Assembly: GCA_964371945.1 (NCBI GenBank)
Contig: CAYJPA010000023.1
Location: forward strand, 1 to 64,000
Reading direction: 5' to 3'
Source of the DNA: CAYJPA01 sp964371945
GTDB taxonomy: Bacteria > Chloroflexota > Chloroflexia > Thermomicrobiales > UBA6265
Length of the DNA stretch: 64,000 nt
Part shown: positions 17,988 to 26,394 of the stretch, in pieces
Layout of the letters: every line of letters begins with the position of its first letter
Numbering within the stretch: the stretch's first letter is position 1
Position numbers and translations under genes: made by a program
The notes under the pieces: generated by a model
What the model saw: the letters and a program-made list of their open reading frames with translations, nothing else
The model's database searches: none
What the model was told of the DNA's origin: nothing

Positions 17988-18848
17988 CTACGGCTGGCCG
18001 ATGGTCACACCGTGTTTAGCCGCGTAGGCGTCGATTAGGCCGCGGGCGATGCTCATCTTCATCGGGACTTTCGGCAGTGCATGCGCTGAGAACCAACGGG
18101 CATCCGCGAGCTCCAATCCGTCCGCCAGGACATTGCCGCCGGCGTATTGGGCGGTGAAACCGATCATCAGTGAATGCGGAAACGGCCAGGGTTGGCTCGC
18201 AACGTAGGTAATTCGATCGACTTTGATGCCGACCTCTTCTCTGATCTCTCGTTGAACCGCCTCTTCCATCGACTCGCCAGGCTCTACGAACCCCGCAAGG
18301 AGCGCAAAGGTGCCGTCAGTCGTTCGGGTCTGCCGCGCGAGCAGGACCTCGTCCCCGCGTTCAACCAGGGTGATGACCGCGGGCGACAATCCAGGGAAGC
18401 TCATCAAACCGCAATTCGGACAGCGCTTGGCTCGCTCGGTACCGGAGAACTCGGTCGGCGATCCGCAGCAACCGCAGAATTGATGCGTGCGATCCCATTC
18501 CAGTATTTGCGATGCGCGACCGGCCAAATCAAAGATCCGATCGTCGACCTGTCCAAAGAGTTGGCGCAACCCTTGAAAGATGAGGCCCTCGGGCGGCTGG
18601 GTCGATTCGTGGAGCTCGACCGCGTAGACGTGAGAACCATCGAGCTCTCCCAGGAAGTTGGTGCGGTTCGGGATCAGCGAGAGCTCGGCGAGATCGCCCA
18701 ATCGGGGAATCGGGGTCTCGAAGGTACCACTGAGGCGGAGAAGAATCTCGCCACCGCGAAACGCGAACCACCACGAGTCGCCCGGCGGCCTCTCCGAGTC
18801 CCGTGGCTCGACGGCAGGATAAAAGACGCGGTCAAATAGCGGCGGCAT
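17988..18848 (-). CDS. nudC: NAD(+) diphosphatase / RNA deNADding Nudix hydrolase
   Basis: A 286-residue NudC. It contains the four-cysteine zinc ribbon (CGCCG and CPNCG, about residues 124-146), the Nudix box GFVEPGESMEEAVQREIREE with its REVGI continuation, and the diagnostic NADH-pyrophosphatase motif SQPWPFPHSLM after it. It hydrolyses NAD(H) to NMN(H) and AMP and can remove NAD caps from RNA. The variable N-terminal beta domain is present, so the protein is full length. It lies beside, but is probably not co-functional with, the Dsb/copper block. Confidence 0.92.
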   Translation of the reverse strand: MPPLFDRVFYPAVEPRDSERPPGDSWWFAFRGGEILLRLSGTFETPIPRLGDLAELSLIPNRTNFLGELDGSHVYAVELHESTQPPEGLIFQGLRQLFGQVDDRIFDLAGRASQILEWDRTHQFCGCCGSPTEFSGTERAKRCPNCGLMSFPGLSPAVITLVERGDEVLLARQTRTTDGTFALLAGFVEPGESMEEAVQREIREEVGIKVDRITYVASQPWPFPHSLMIGFTAQYAGGNVLADGLELADARWFSAHALPKVPMKMSIARGLIDAYAAKHGVTIGQP

Positions 18849-18910
18849 TCACGAGATCCTGTCGAACAAGCTCGGAGCGGCCAGACTGTTGTGATTGTAC
18901 CCGCAGGCGA

Positions 18911-19399
18911 CTATTCCTCTTCCGATAGCCCTGCATCTAACGAGCGCCAAACGTTGAATCCCTCGATTACGCAGATCGCGGCCGTCAAAATCGCCGATAC
19001 GACACACCACTGGCAGATGGCGTCGATGACGAAGAGCTCAACGTAGGTGAGGTATACAGCGTACACGACGCCGGTGAGCGCGATCGCGAACGCCGCCATC
19101 GTTGCACGATCGTAAACCACTGGGCGCTTGAGCCTGACGACTACAAGCGCCAACATCGAGACGTACATCAAGACGCCCAGAATCGCGACCGGGATGCCTA
19201 CCAGTTCGGAGTACGAACTGGTTTGGACGGTTTTGCAACCGCTTGTGATTCCGCAGACCAGCAAGTCTTCCCGGTAGTGGACGATCGTCAGATATCCCGC
19301 GACCCCGATTCCGAGGATCGACAGCACCGCCGATGCGATGAGCAGGCGGATCCGATCAGGCTGCAAGTGCGGCCTCGATCTCTGCCTGGAGATCCTCAT
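18911..19399 (-). CDS. vitamin K epoxide reductase family protein (DsbB-like)
   Basis: A 162-residue VKOR homologue with about four to five transmembrane helices. The loop cysteine pair (LLVCGITSGCKTV) and the active-site CxxC (AICQWCVVS) are both present, together with the family Ser and GIPVAILG. It would reoxidise a thiol oxidase by passing electrons to quinone. The upstream gene encodes that partner, a membrane-anchored DsbA. The annotated ATG overlaps dsbA by 44 bases; a TTG at 19366 would cut the overlap to 11. This is the VKOR/DsbA pairing used for envelope disulfide formation in actinobacteria, cyanobacteria and Chloroflexi. Confidence 0.9.
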   Translation of the reverse strand: MRISRQRSRPHLQPDRIRLLIASAVLSILGIGVAGYLTIVHYREDLLVCGITSGCKTVQTSSYSELVGIPVAILGVLMYVSMLALVVVRLKRPVVYDRATMAAFAIALTGVVYAVYLTYVELFVIDAICQWCVVSAILTAAICVIEGFNVWRSLDAGLSEEE

Positions 19400-20129
19400 A
19401 CTTGCCGGTGAAATCGATCCTGACGCCGTTGAGGAAGAGCGTTGGGGTCGAGTTCACGCCGGCCCGCACGGCTTCCGCTTGTAAGGTCTGGACGTCAGCT
19501 TTGTAGGTGCCTTTGTCGAAGCAACTGTTGAACTGCTCCATGTCCAATCCAGCGAGCTCGGCCATGGTCTTGAGCCGCGATTTTGAGAACGCACCTTCGT
19601 TCTCGCCGGATTGATTGGCGAAGATCGTTTCCTGCATTAGCCAATACTTGCCTTGATCCCCGGCACACGCGGCGGCCTCGGCCGGCATGTCAGACTCGCC
19701 CGAGCGGGATTGATCGTCGATGAAGGACATCGGGTGGTACTCGAGTTTCACCTTTCCCGTTTTCACATAGTCGGCGATGATGCGCGGCACGAAGTTATCA
19801 TTGAATGCCTTGCAGAAGGGACATTGGTAATCCGAATACTCGAGCAGAGTCACGGGTGCGTTCGGATCGCCCAGGACGCGACCATTGCTCGGGATTGAGG
19901 CATCCACCGAATTCGCGGCCACGATCGCCGGCAGGTTCGCCGATTCGTCGTCGCCGTCATCTTGATTCAAGAGAATCAAACCAATCGCCACCACAAGCGC
20001 AATGACCAATGCGCCCCCGAAAAAGAGCATTTTTCGCGTTCGGGCCTTCTGCGACTCCTTGAGCCGGCGTTCGGCACGGCCTGAAACAGGTTGCGATTTG
20101 ACTCTCGCTTTTCTCTTTGGTGCACTCAT
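19356..20129 (-). CDS. membrane-anchored DsbA-like thiol:disulfide oxidoreductase
   Basis: A 257-residue protein with a basic cytoplasmic N-terminus, one transmembrane anchor (MLFFGGALVIALVVAIGLILL) and a DsbA/thioredoxin_4 domain. The active site is CPFC in LEYSDYQCPFCKAFND; the cis-proline loop is STPTLFLNG. It introduces disulfides into exported proteins and is probably recycled by the VKOR encoded next. The start at 20129 has GGAG eleven bases upstream. Two further cysteines (AACAG and SCFDKG) are usual in this subfamily. It follows the CopC/CopD fusion by 135 bp. Confidence 0.9.
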   Translation of the reverse strand: MSAPKRKARVKSQPVSGRAERRLKESQKARTRKMLFFGGALVIALVVAIGLILLNQDDGDDESANLPAIVAANSVDASIPSNGRVLGDPNAPVTLLEYSDYQCPFCKAFNDNFVPRIIADYVKTGKVKLEYHPMSFIDDQSRSGESDMPAEAAACAGDQGKYWLMQETIFANQSGENEGAFSKSRLKTMAELAGLDMEQFNSCFDKGTYKADVQTLQAEAVRAGVNSTPTLFLNGVRIDFTGKYEDLQAEIEAALAA

Positions 20130-20264
20130 TGTGAAAGAAGCTCCATCACGCCACTCGCCGCTCGCCGCTCGACACGGGCAGGCATACGCCATTTTCCGGG
20201 GAATCGTGTCGCAAATCGGTCGATAACAACCGCTGCGCCGTTGCAAATGCGTGTACAGCGGAGA

Positions 20265-22577
20265 CTAAGTCGTGGGTGTAGATATCGGACTTCCCGTGGG
20301 TAATGGTTCCAATTCGACTTGGATGAATCGAAGGTAGTTGATGACATCCCAGATTTGCTCATCCGACAGCTGATTGCCAAAGGCCGGCATCGATGTCGTC
20401 GGTTTGCCGTCTTTGATCCAATTGAAAAACTCGGCATCCCAGTGAGCCTTTGCATGAGCGGTTGTGAAATCGGCGGCAGGGGGTGAGAAGGTGTTCGCGA
20501 GTGGCCCATCGCCCTTGCCGGCCACACCGTGGCAAGAAATGCACATCGCCCGGAACGTGGACGCCCCGCGCTCGATCGAGGCGGAATCCGCGACGATTGG
20601 ATTCACGGTGTTGAGCGGCATCCCAGGCGTCGCGATCGTGATTCTGGCTTCTAATAGCAGCAGTGCGCCAAGCGCGATCGCGACGGCTCCAATTCCCAGG
20701 CTCTCCTTGCGCAGCGGTTTCTTGGCTGTCCACCAAGCGAGGGCGAACGCGGCGAAACCGGCCGTGATCATCAGCAAACCGACGATTCCCGTGGGTCGAA
20801 ACGCCCACGCGACGCCCGGCTGACCACCGCTGCCTACCGCCCTTATCGGCAGCGTGATCGTGGACGTCCATTGGAATCCGCCAATTTCGCGAACGATGAC
20901 TTCGATACCCCAATCACCAGCGATGCTAACCTCGGACCCGTGCGCTTCAAAGCCGTTTCCGGCCGCTCGCTCGAGCTTGACCTCCTTCTCACCGGCGTTC
21001 AGGTTCGGGATGGTCAGGCGGAGGACCGCTTCAGTGTCGACAGGAAGCGGATCGCCGCCTACATCGAGCCGGAAGTGGTTCGGGCCGACCTTGCCTGGAG
21101 CAAGCGAGAGCGTCGCGTTGTGGCCCTGCAGATCGAATGCGACATCCATTTGATTCGCTTCCTGCGCCAACGATTCTCGTGCCGGAGCCTGACTCGTCAG
21201 GCGACCAACCACCAGCAGAATCGCGATCACAACGACCACCTCTGATGTGACCGTCAGCGCAAATCGGCGACTCCATCGAATCGTCGATCGGTCATCGGAC
21301 GCGCGCTTGATATGCCTAGAAACGACGAGCAGATTGACTGCCGCAATCGCCAACACCGGAATGATCAGCAGCAGTTTGATCGTCAGTGAAGTGCCGTAGG
21401 CGGTTTCGCGCAACGCGCTCCAGTTACCAATTTGTAGCCAGCCGGCATACAGACCAGTGAAGAGGATCACGGCCCATGAGGTGAGTGAAACCGCGGAGAA
21501 GCGAGGAAGGGATCGAGCAAGCACGACACGCCGGCCAGCGGGTGTCAGGTCACGCAAAGTCGGGATCAGCGCCCCGACCAACACGATCAGCCCGCCGATC
21601 CAGACCGAGACCGCGAGGAGATGCGCCATATCGAATGCAATGGCCACGGTGCGCCCGTTCGTTTGCGCGGATGCGTGCGAGACCAGCGCGAATGGCAACG
21701 CGGGCGACGCACAAACGCACAGCGTCAACAGCGTGAGAACTCGTTGGCGTCGGGGCCACCACCAGGCCGCACTCATGAGGACAACGGCCGAGGCAAGCAG
21801 AAGCACGACACGCAACAACCAGATGCGGCCGAGGCGTGTATCGGTCAGCGTCGTCGAAACAGCGGAGAAGAAACCCGAATCATCATTCGCGCCGTCAACC
21901 TGGACGTAAAGCGCAAGCAGCGAGCCGGCAAGCGCGACTGCTACGCCCACATAGCCAATACCTCGCACGCGCCGGGTCAAGCGCGGACCTGCTTGCCAAG
22001 CAGGCGAGATCGCGGGACGCAACACGAGCAGCCAAATCGAAAAGACCCCGACGACGACAGTGAGACCGATGTAGGAGACCCAACGCGCCAGGGCTTGCAG
22101 CCAGGCAGGCGGACCGGCGTTGCCTTCGAGCACCGGCGGGACAACGCTCGTGACATCGTCAACTGTGCCTACCGTGAACGGGATGTATCCCTGTGCGCGG
22201 TGGCCGTCCGCCGACGAGAGTGTTTGCCAAACAACTGAGAAGGTTCCGTTTGGCAGTCGATCGGGCAGCACCAAGCTCATCGTATTGCGATCTGACAGAT
22301 CGAATTCGAGCTTCGTCGATTCAACTTGAACGCCATCTTGATCGAACAACGCGGCCTTGGTGCTGGCGACCCTTTCCAAGGGCTCGGTGAAATGCATCGT
22401 CACCCGGATTGGAGTATCCGCCAGTACGGAATTTGCAGCCGGATCGCTCGAAGCCAGGAAGGCGTGTGCCTTGACCTGCGCCGGCGTCATCGCGGCCGAG
22501 GCGAGAAGCACAATGATCACAAGGTACGGCTGGGGGCCGAACCGTGGACGCTTCGCTTGATTCATGAAGATTCCCAT
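20265..22577 (-). CDS. CopC-CopD-YtkA-cytochrome c fusion protein
   Basis: A 770-residue multidomain envelope protein. After a signal peptide (to about 37) the mature N-terminus starts HAFLASSDP, the His-first CopC copper-binding domain (about 38-135, ending in SSADGHRAQGYIPFTVG). A CopD-type eight-helix membrane domain follows (about 165-465), then a beta domain of FixH/YtkA type (about 480-590), two more helices, and a C-terminal cytochrome c: CISCH heme site at 679-683 and axial Met in TTSMPAFG. Known CopC and CopD move copper across or into the membrane; joined to a c-type heme this suggests copper import or delivery coupled to redox change, which is inference. Start 22577 or the internal ATG at 22565. 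Confidence 0.85.
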   Translation of the reverse strand: MGIFMNQAKRPRFGPQPYLVIIVLLASAAMTPAQVKAHAFLASSDPAANSVLADTPIRVTMHFTEPLERVASTKAALFDQDGVQVESTKLEFDLSDRNTMSLVLPDRLPNGTFSVVWQTLSSADGHRAQGYIPFTVGTVDDVTSVVPPVLEGNAGPPAWLQALARWVSYIGLTVVVGVFSIWLLVLRPAISPAWQAGPRLTRRVRGIGYVGVAVALAGSLLALYVQVDGANDDSGFFSAVSTTLTDTRLGRIWLLRVVLLLASAVVLMSAAWWWPRRQRVLTLLTLCVCASPALPFALVSHASAQTNGRTVAIAFDMAHLLAVSVWIGGLIVLVGALIPTLRDLTPAGRRVVLARSLPRFSAVSLTSWAVILFTGLYAGWLQIGNWSALRETAYGTSLTIKLLLIIPVLAIAAVNLLVVSRHIKRASDDRSTIRWSRRFALTVTSEVVVVIAILLVVGRLTSQAPARESLAQEANQMDVAFDLQGHNATLSLAPGKVGPNHFRLDVGGDPLPVDTEAVLRLTIPNLNAGEKEVKLERAAGNGFEAHGSEVSIAGDWGIEVIVREIGGFQWTSTITLPIRAVGSGGQPGVAWAFRPTGIVGLLMITAGFAAFALAWWTAKKPLRKESLGIGAVAIALGALLLLEARITIATPGMPLNTVNPIVADSASIERGASTFRAMCISCHGVAGKGDGPLANTFSPPAADFTTAHAKAHWDAEFFNWIKDGKPTTSMPAFGNQLSDEQIWDVINYLRFIQVELEPLPTGSPISTPTT

Positions 22578-22636
22578 CGGTGACCACCGTTCGCGCCGGA
22601 GTGACTTGCCGCACGCACTTCGATGGTCAGTTAGCA

Positions 22637-23326
22637 CTAACCACGGAATTTCGGATTCTTCGGCCGTACCGCACGCCAGAAAAAGTAAATCACCACTGCC
22701 GCGATCAAACCGGCGCCAACGCTCAGTCCGAATGCCTGGGAATCGAAGTTGCTCTCCTCCGCTGCAGGAGCGGTTGTAGGCGAACCGACGATCTCGACCG
22801 TAGCCAGTGGGTCACTCCCCGTGGTCGGGGCTTCATTTGCAGTCGTTTCCGTATTCGCGGGAGAAACACCCGGAGTCGCGACCGGCGTGCCGTTGCCGAC
22901 AGTGAAGAGGTAGCCACCTTGAGCTTCATCGCCATCTTCGGTAGAGACTGAATGCCATTGCACCGTGTAGGCACCGGGACCCAAGCCCGCACGCAATGAG
23001 ACGGTCACGTGCTTTCGCTCCGGGTCGTTGAGATCGACCTTCGCATCGCCGAGGTCGACCTGGATACCGCCTGGACCGATGACGAGGATCGTCGTGCCCT
23101 CGGTCTTGGCTTCCTCGCTGAACCAGATTTCGACGATCGCTGGGGCGGTGGCGACCACTCCATTGATCGGCGGCGAGGTCCGTTCCGGTTCGGCGTGTGC
23201 AAGCCCGGGGGAGGGCGTGCCAAACAACGCCATCGTCGCGACAACGATTCCCAACCATAGATAGAGGGGAGGGCGTTGCCGCCCTCCCGATATCACTGAT
23301 TTTGAGCCTTCGTTAGTCACCCGCAC
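22637..23326 (-). CDS. CopC domain protein with C-terminal membrane anchor
   Basis: A 229-residue exported CopC-type copper-binding protein. The signal peptide ends at GLAHAEPERTSPP, giving a mature N-terminal His. The YobA/CopC fold follows with WFSEEAKTEG and YTVQWHSVSTEDGDEAQGGY, then a Thr/Ala/Pro-rich linker and a C-terminal transmembrane helix (LSVGAGLIAAVVIYFFWRAV) with a basic tail. Its start is a GTG overlapping the end of the preceding gene by 8 or 14 bases, so translation is probably coupled. It is a second, separate copper carrier upstream of the CopC/CopD fusion. Confidence 0.85.
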   Translation of the reverse strand: MRVTNEGSKSVISGGRQRPPLYLWLGIVVATMALFGTPSPGLAHAEPERTSPPINGVVATAPAIVEIWFSEEAKTEGTTILVIGPGGIQVDLGDAKVDLNDPERKHVTVSLRAGLGPGAYTVQWHSVSTEDGDEAQGGYLFTVGNGTPVATPGVSPANTETTANEAPTTGSDPLATVEIVGSPTTAPAAEESNFDSQAFGLSVGAGLIAAVVIYFFWRAVRPKNPKFRG

Positions 23327-23987
23327 CTACTCGCGTTACTGCCAATCGTGGCGTCGCGCTCTGACGATTCCGTCGCTGAATCAAGAATAGACCGGCTCCG
23401 CCGGCGGCGATCGCCGCGAAAATGCCGCCGGCCGAGGTCCAATTGAAACCGCTTTCGCCGGAGACTGTCCCGAACACGGGCGCGGAATTCGCGGCCGTTG
23501 CTTGCGGGAACTGAATTATCGCCTGGTCCACGACCGAACTGAAGCCTTCCGGAGACGACGTAAATGTTTCATCAATCGCCGTTTCGCCGATTGTGCCCCA
23601 AATGTGGAAGGTGTAGTCGCCCGCCGCGGTCGGAACGACCCAGGCATCATACGCGCCCGGCGATCGCCAGCGTGGCTCCAAGGTCAGGGTCATCTTTTGA
23701 TCGCCATAGATGATCTCTGCCTGAAGGGTTTCCTCGAGACCCTCAACAGGGGCGCCGACCGGTTCACCGCCATCCGCGGACGGCGTTGCAATTGAGTTGT
23801 CGCTGATGCGCAAATCGAGACCATTCAGGAATCCGGTGTAGGCCGGTTCCGAGCTGAATCCTACGACGACCGAATAGCGCCCATCCGCCAATTCTCGATG
23901 CTCGTGCGCAGATGCAATCATGGGCATCAGCAGCGCGATTGCCGCCACAGCCAGTGAAACCCAAAGAATCCGGTTGAATTGAGTCAT
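23313..23987 (-). CDS. exported membrane-anchored protein of copper cluster, unknown
   Basis: A 224-residue protein with a signal peptide (ALLMPMIASAHEH), a mature N-terminal HEHRE, a beta-sandwich region (YSVVVGFSSEPAYTGFLNGLD, later RSPGAYDAWVVPTAAGDYTF) and a C-terminal transmembrane helix followed by RRNR. The HEH start and the GDYTFHIWG strand recall CopC/FixH-type copper proteins, but I cannot place it in a named family. GGAGGT precedes the ATG. It is the second gene of the minus-strand copper block and overlaps copC, so a role in copper handling is inferred from context. Confidence 0.75.
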   Translation of the reverse strand: MTQFNRILWVSLAVAAIALLMPMIASAHEHRELADGRYSVVVGFSSEPAYTGFLNGLDLRISDNSIATPSADGGEPVGAPVEGLEETLQAEIIYGDQKMTLTLEPRWRSPGAYDAWVVPTAAGDYTFHIWGTIGETAIDETFTSSPEGFSSVVDQAIIQFPQATAANSAPVFGTVSGESGFNWTSAGGIFAAIAAGGAGLFLIQRRNRQSATPRLAVTRVGAGD

Positions 23988-23999
23988 CCGTCAAACCTC

Positions 24000-24557
24000 C
24001 TATGCCGGAACTGATCGCAGCCCGGCACTCCAATTGCCTGATTCGTGCCTGTCAAACCTGGACAAGACTTCTGGTGGAGGAGGTTCCGGGGCGAACAGAC
24101 AGCTCGCAAACGAAGGCCTCCAGATCGAATATCTCCACGAAGCAATGTAGGGAGAGGCCATGGTGGCCGCGATCAAACCGACAACGATCAGCATACTCAC
24201 AATCCCGCCGGGAGCCGTAGCGGGCGTGACTGTCGGGACGTCCGGATATCGCTCTGTCGCGGGCAACGCCGCATCAACTGATCCGATTGATGGAGCATGA
24301 CTCAATTGGGAATGCTGAGCGCTCGAGTGTTCGTGCGCACGTTCCGACGCTGCTCCAGTCTCTTCGTGGTGATGGCCGAAAGCCGATTCGGGACCGCTCA
24401 GCCAGAACTGAAAGAAACTATGGGGGTGAGCGAGCTCTCCGCCGCCCTTGAAGATCGATGGCATGAGCGCGACGCATAAGGCGGCCAGAAGCAGGATTGG
24501 TCGATCGAATCCACGCCTTCGGAACGAACCGCTCGAATTGGTTGCAGCTCGCGTCAT
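24000..24557 (-). CDS. histidine-rich membrane protein, unknown
   Basis: A 185-residue protein with two hydrophobic segments (PILLLAALCVALMPSIF near the N-terminus and GGIVSMLIVVGLIAATMAS near 120-140). Between them lies a His-rich stretch (HPHSFF, FGHHHEETGAA, AHEHSSAQHSQLSH) suited to binding copper or another soft metal. It heads the copper block, 12 bases before the next gene. No family recognised. It might be a metal-sequestering partner, or a His-rich protein analogous to those found next to CopC/YcnJ-type genes; this is inference from composition and neighbours. Confidence 0.65.
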   Translation of the reverse strand: MTRAATNSSGSFRRRGFDRPILLLAALCVALMPSIFKGGGELAHPHSFFQFWLSGPESAFGHHHEETGAASERAHEHSSAQHSQLSHAPSIGSVDAALPATERYPDVPTVTPATAPGGIVSMLIVVGLIAATMASPYIASWRYSIWRPSFASCLFAPEPPPPEVLSRFDRHESGNWSAGLRSVPA

Positions 24558-24679
24558 CGCCGTCCCGGCATGTTGACAATTACGATCCCGTCATTTCGAG
24601 ATGGTACCACGCAGCCCTGACGCCTCTGCTTCCGATCAAGGCACGATTACCTGAATGGAATTGCCGGTTAACCGGGGAA

Positions 24680-24702
24680 GGCCCCGGCGAATCGCCAGGG
24701 CC
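24680..24702. terminator. hairpin downstream of the L,D-transpeptidase gene
   Basis: GGCCCCGGCG (24680-24689) pairs with CGCCAGGGCC (24693-24702), with one mismatch and a three-base loop. It lies 28 bases after the minus-strand L,D-transpeptidase stop. No clear T-tract follows, so termination is likely but unproved. Confidence 0.5.
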
Positions 24703-24729
24703 CTCCTCGGTTCGTTCGGTTGTAGTTCG

Positions 24730-25923
24730 CTAGTAGTGAATGACCACCCGTGTGCCGATCGACGACCATGAGTAGATCCATTCGGCCACGTCCATCGGGA
24801 GATTGATACAGCCATGGCTCATCGGGGTGCCGAAATTATTGTGCCAGTACGTACCGTGGATCGCGTGGCCGCGATCGGTGAAGTACATCACCCAGGGAAC
24901 GTCCGGAACGTTGTACGACTCGCCGCCGAGCACTCCGGACATGGTCTGGCTTTCAAGCTTGGAGTTGATGTAGAAAGTACCTTCAGGTGTGTCGAACAGG
25001 CCTGTGCGCCCGGTGCTCACGTAGCCTTCGTAGACCACTACGTCACCTTCCCAAGCCCACATGTATTGGCTGCCGATACTGATTTCGATCCAATGCTCGC
25101 CGCCGGTGCTCGCAGGGCCAAGGAAGAGATCTTCTGAGTAGAGCGGGAGATTTCCCTGTGGGGTCGGGGCGGTGCTGATTGCATACTTCTTGGCGAGTAC
25201 CGGTCCCAAAGCGACGAGCCACGGATCCTTGTTCTTCTTCCAGGCGAGCTGCCCGCGCTCGAAGACTTGGTACGTGACCCCGTTGAGCTTGTACTCCTCC
25301 GTCAGCGGATTGCCAAGATATGCGGTTTCGCCGGTGGCTTCCCAAAAGGCTTTGAAGCCGTTATGGACACTGTGTCCGGTCTCCGGAACGTAGCGCCATT
25401 TTCCAGTTTCGGCCGCTTTGGCCGCGTCCTTGCCGAGCGGCACCCAGGCCTGGGCGAAGGCGGCCATGTCGCGATTGACATTTGTTTTCGACCCGCTGAC
25501 ACCGACGCCGGCGAACGTTGAGCGGACAACGAGTTTTGGACGTAACTCTTGGCCAATGCTCCCGAGCTTGACTACACCATCCGCGCTTTCGGGCCAATAC
25601 TCGAAGCGGGCATAGGTGAAGTACTGGACGATGCGGCCGTTCTCCTGGACTTCAGGGGTGATCGGATATCCGTAGTTCGCGATTCCGTTGTTGGCGCGCC
25701 AGAAGTCTAGGAAGACGCCATCGAGCGACTGCCCGGTTTCCGGAATGTAGACCGTTCGTGGTGCTCGCCACGGGGCAGGCACATCACTGGACGGGCTCAT
25801 CGACGATTGTTGTTGAGGAGATGCATTCGCGCTAAGCGGAGTCAGCAGTGCGAGCACAAACGCCGCTGCCGCAAACCACGCCGCAATGCGTAACCGCCCC
25901 GTTCGGGTCACGCGAGCCTTCAT
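24730..25923 (-). CDS. L,D-transpeptidase (YkuD) with N-terminal repeats
   Basis: A 397-residue exported peptidoglycan cross-linking enzyme. After a signal peptide (to about residue 31) come two copies of a repeat: VYIPETGQSLDGVFLDFW...NYGYPIT (about 57-83) and YVPETGHSVHNGFKAFW...YLGNPLT (about 180-210). This module is frequent in Chloroflexi envelope proteins. The C-terminal YkuD domain (about 275-397) has the HGTYWHNNFG strand and the catalytic SHGCINLP motif with the nucleophilic cysteine and histidine. It makes 3-3 cross-links or anchors proteins to the wall. It is monocistronic. Confidence 0.9.
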   Translation of the reverse strand: MKARVTRTGRLRIAAWFAAAAFVLALLTPLSANASPQQQSSMSPSSDVPAPWRAPRTVYIPETGQSLDGVFLDFWRANNGIANYGYPITPEVQENGRIVQYFTYARFEYWPESADGVVKLGSIGQELRPKLVVRSTFAGVGVSGSKTNVNRDMAAFAQAWVPLGKDAAKAAETGKWRYVPETGHSVHNGFKAFWEATGETAYLGNPLTEEYKLNGVTYQVFERGQLAWKKNKDPWLVALGPVLAKKYAISTAPTPQGNLPLYSEDLFLGPASTGGEHWIEISIGSQYMWAWEGDVVVYEGYVSTGRTGLFDTPEGTFYINSKLESQTMSGVLGGESYNVPDVPWVMYFTDRGHAIHGTYWHNNFGTPMSHGCINLPMDVAEWIYSWSSIGTRVVIHY

Positions 25924-26394
25924 TGTTCCGGCCCTTCCCTAGCTTTGAGCACTCGTAACCAGCGACAGGGCTAATGCCGCCGGTCTTCACCACGGGTCGT
26001 CTACCGCACGTTGACCCAACCCCACGCGCGGGGACGCGCCCACCCCGGCACGTCCGATTGATCCATCACCTATTCATACGCGCGACCGGCCAATTTGGTT
26101 ATGGCCGATGGCGGTCATCGCCGGCGCGGGGGCTTGCCAAAAGTGGAACAAACGGGGCGTTCACACCTTTCTGATCCGGAAGCAGTCCGGTACGCTACAT
26201 GCTACCACGAGTACGTTCACCCAAATGGCAGTCTTTGATACGACGATCAAGCGATATCAGCAGGGTTTTGCACTCAACTGAGCCGTTATTCGCTGGAAAA
26301 TCAGAAGTTTGGGCTTTCAGTGCTCATATTGTTTTGTAGCGTAGCAGACACTGCATTTCTGCACTAATTTTCGTCTCCATGGCAGAAATTCGAT
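25924..26394. other. intergenic region without a recognised gene
   Basis: 471 bases between two minus-strand genes. A 66-residue plus-strand frame is present but has no ribosome-binding site or family pattern. The stretch 26210-26390 is visibly more AT-rich than its surroundings (for example TGCTCATATTGTTTTGTAG); I recognise no structured RNA or tRNA in it. It may hold the L,D-transpeptidase promoter. Confidence 0.5.

Noticed and set aside
17221..18027. A 268-codon plus-strand frame
   Set aside because: Antisense to the MFS start, the YtkA remains and the 3' end of nudC; no recognisable protein.
23271..23291. Strong GGAGGGCG...CGCCCTCC hairpin
   Set aside because: It lies inside the copC coding region near its start and is explained by the codons for GGRQRPPL.
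25974..26174. A 66-codon plus-strand frame between the L,D-transpeptidase and the exported protein
   Set aside because: No ribosome-binding site, Arg/Pro-rich, no family.
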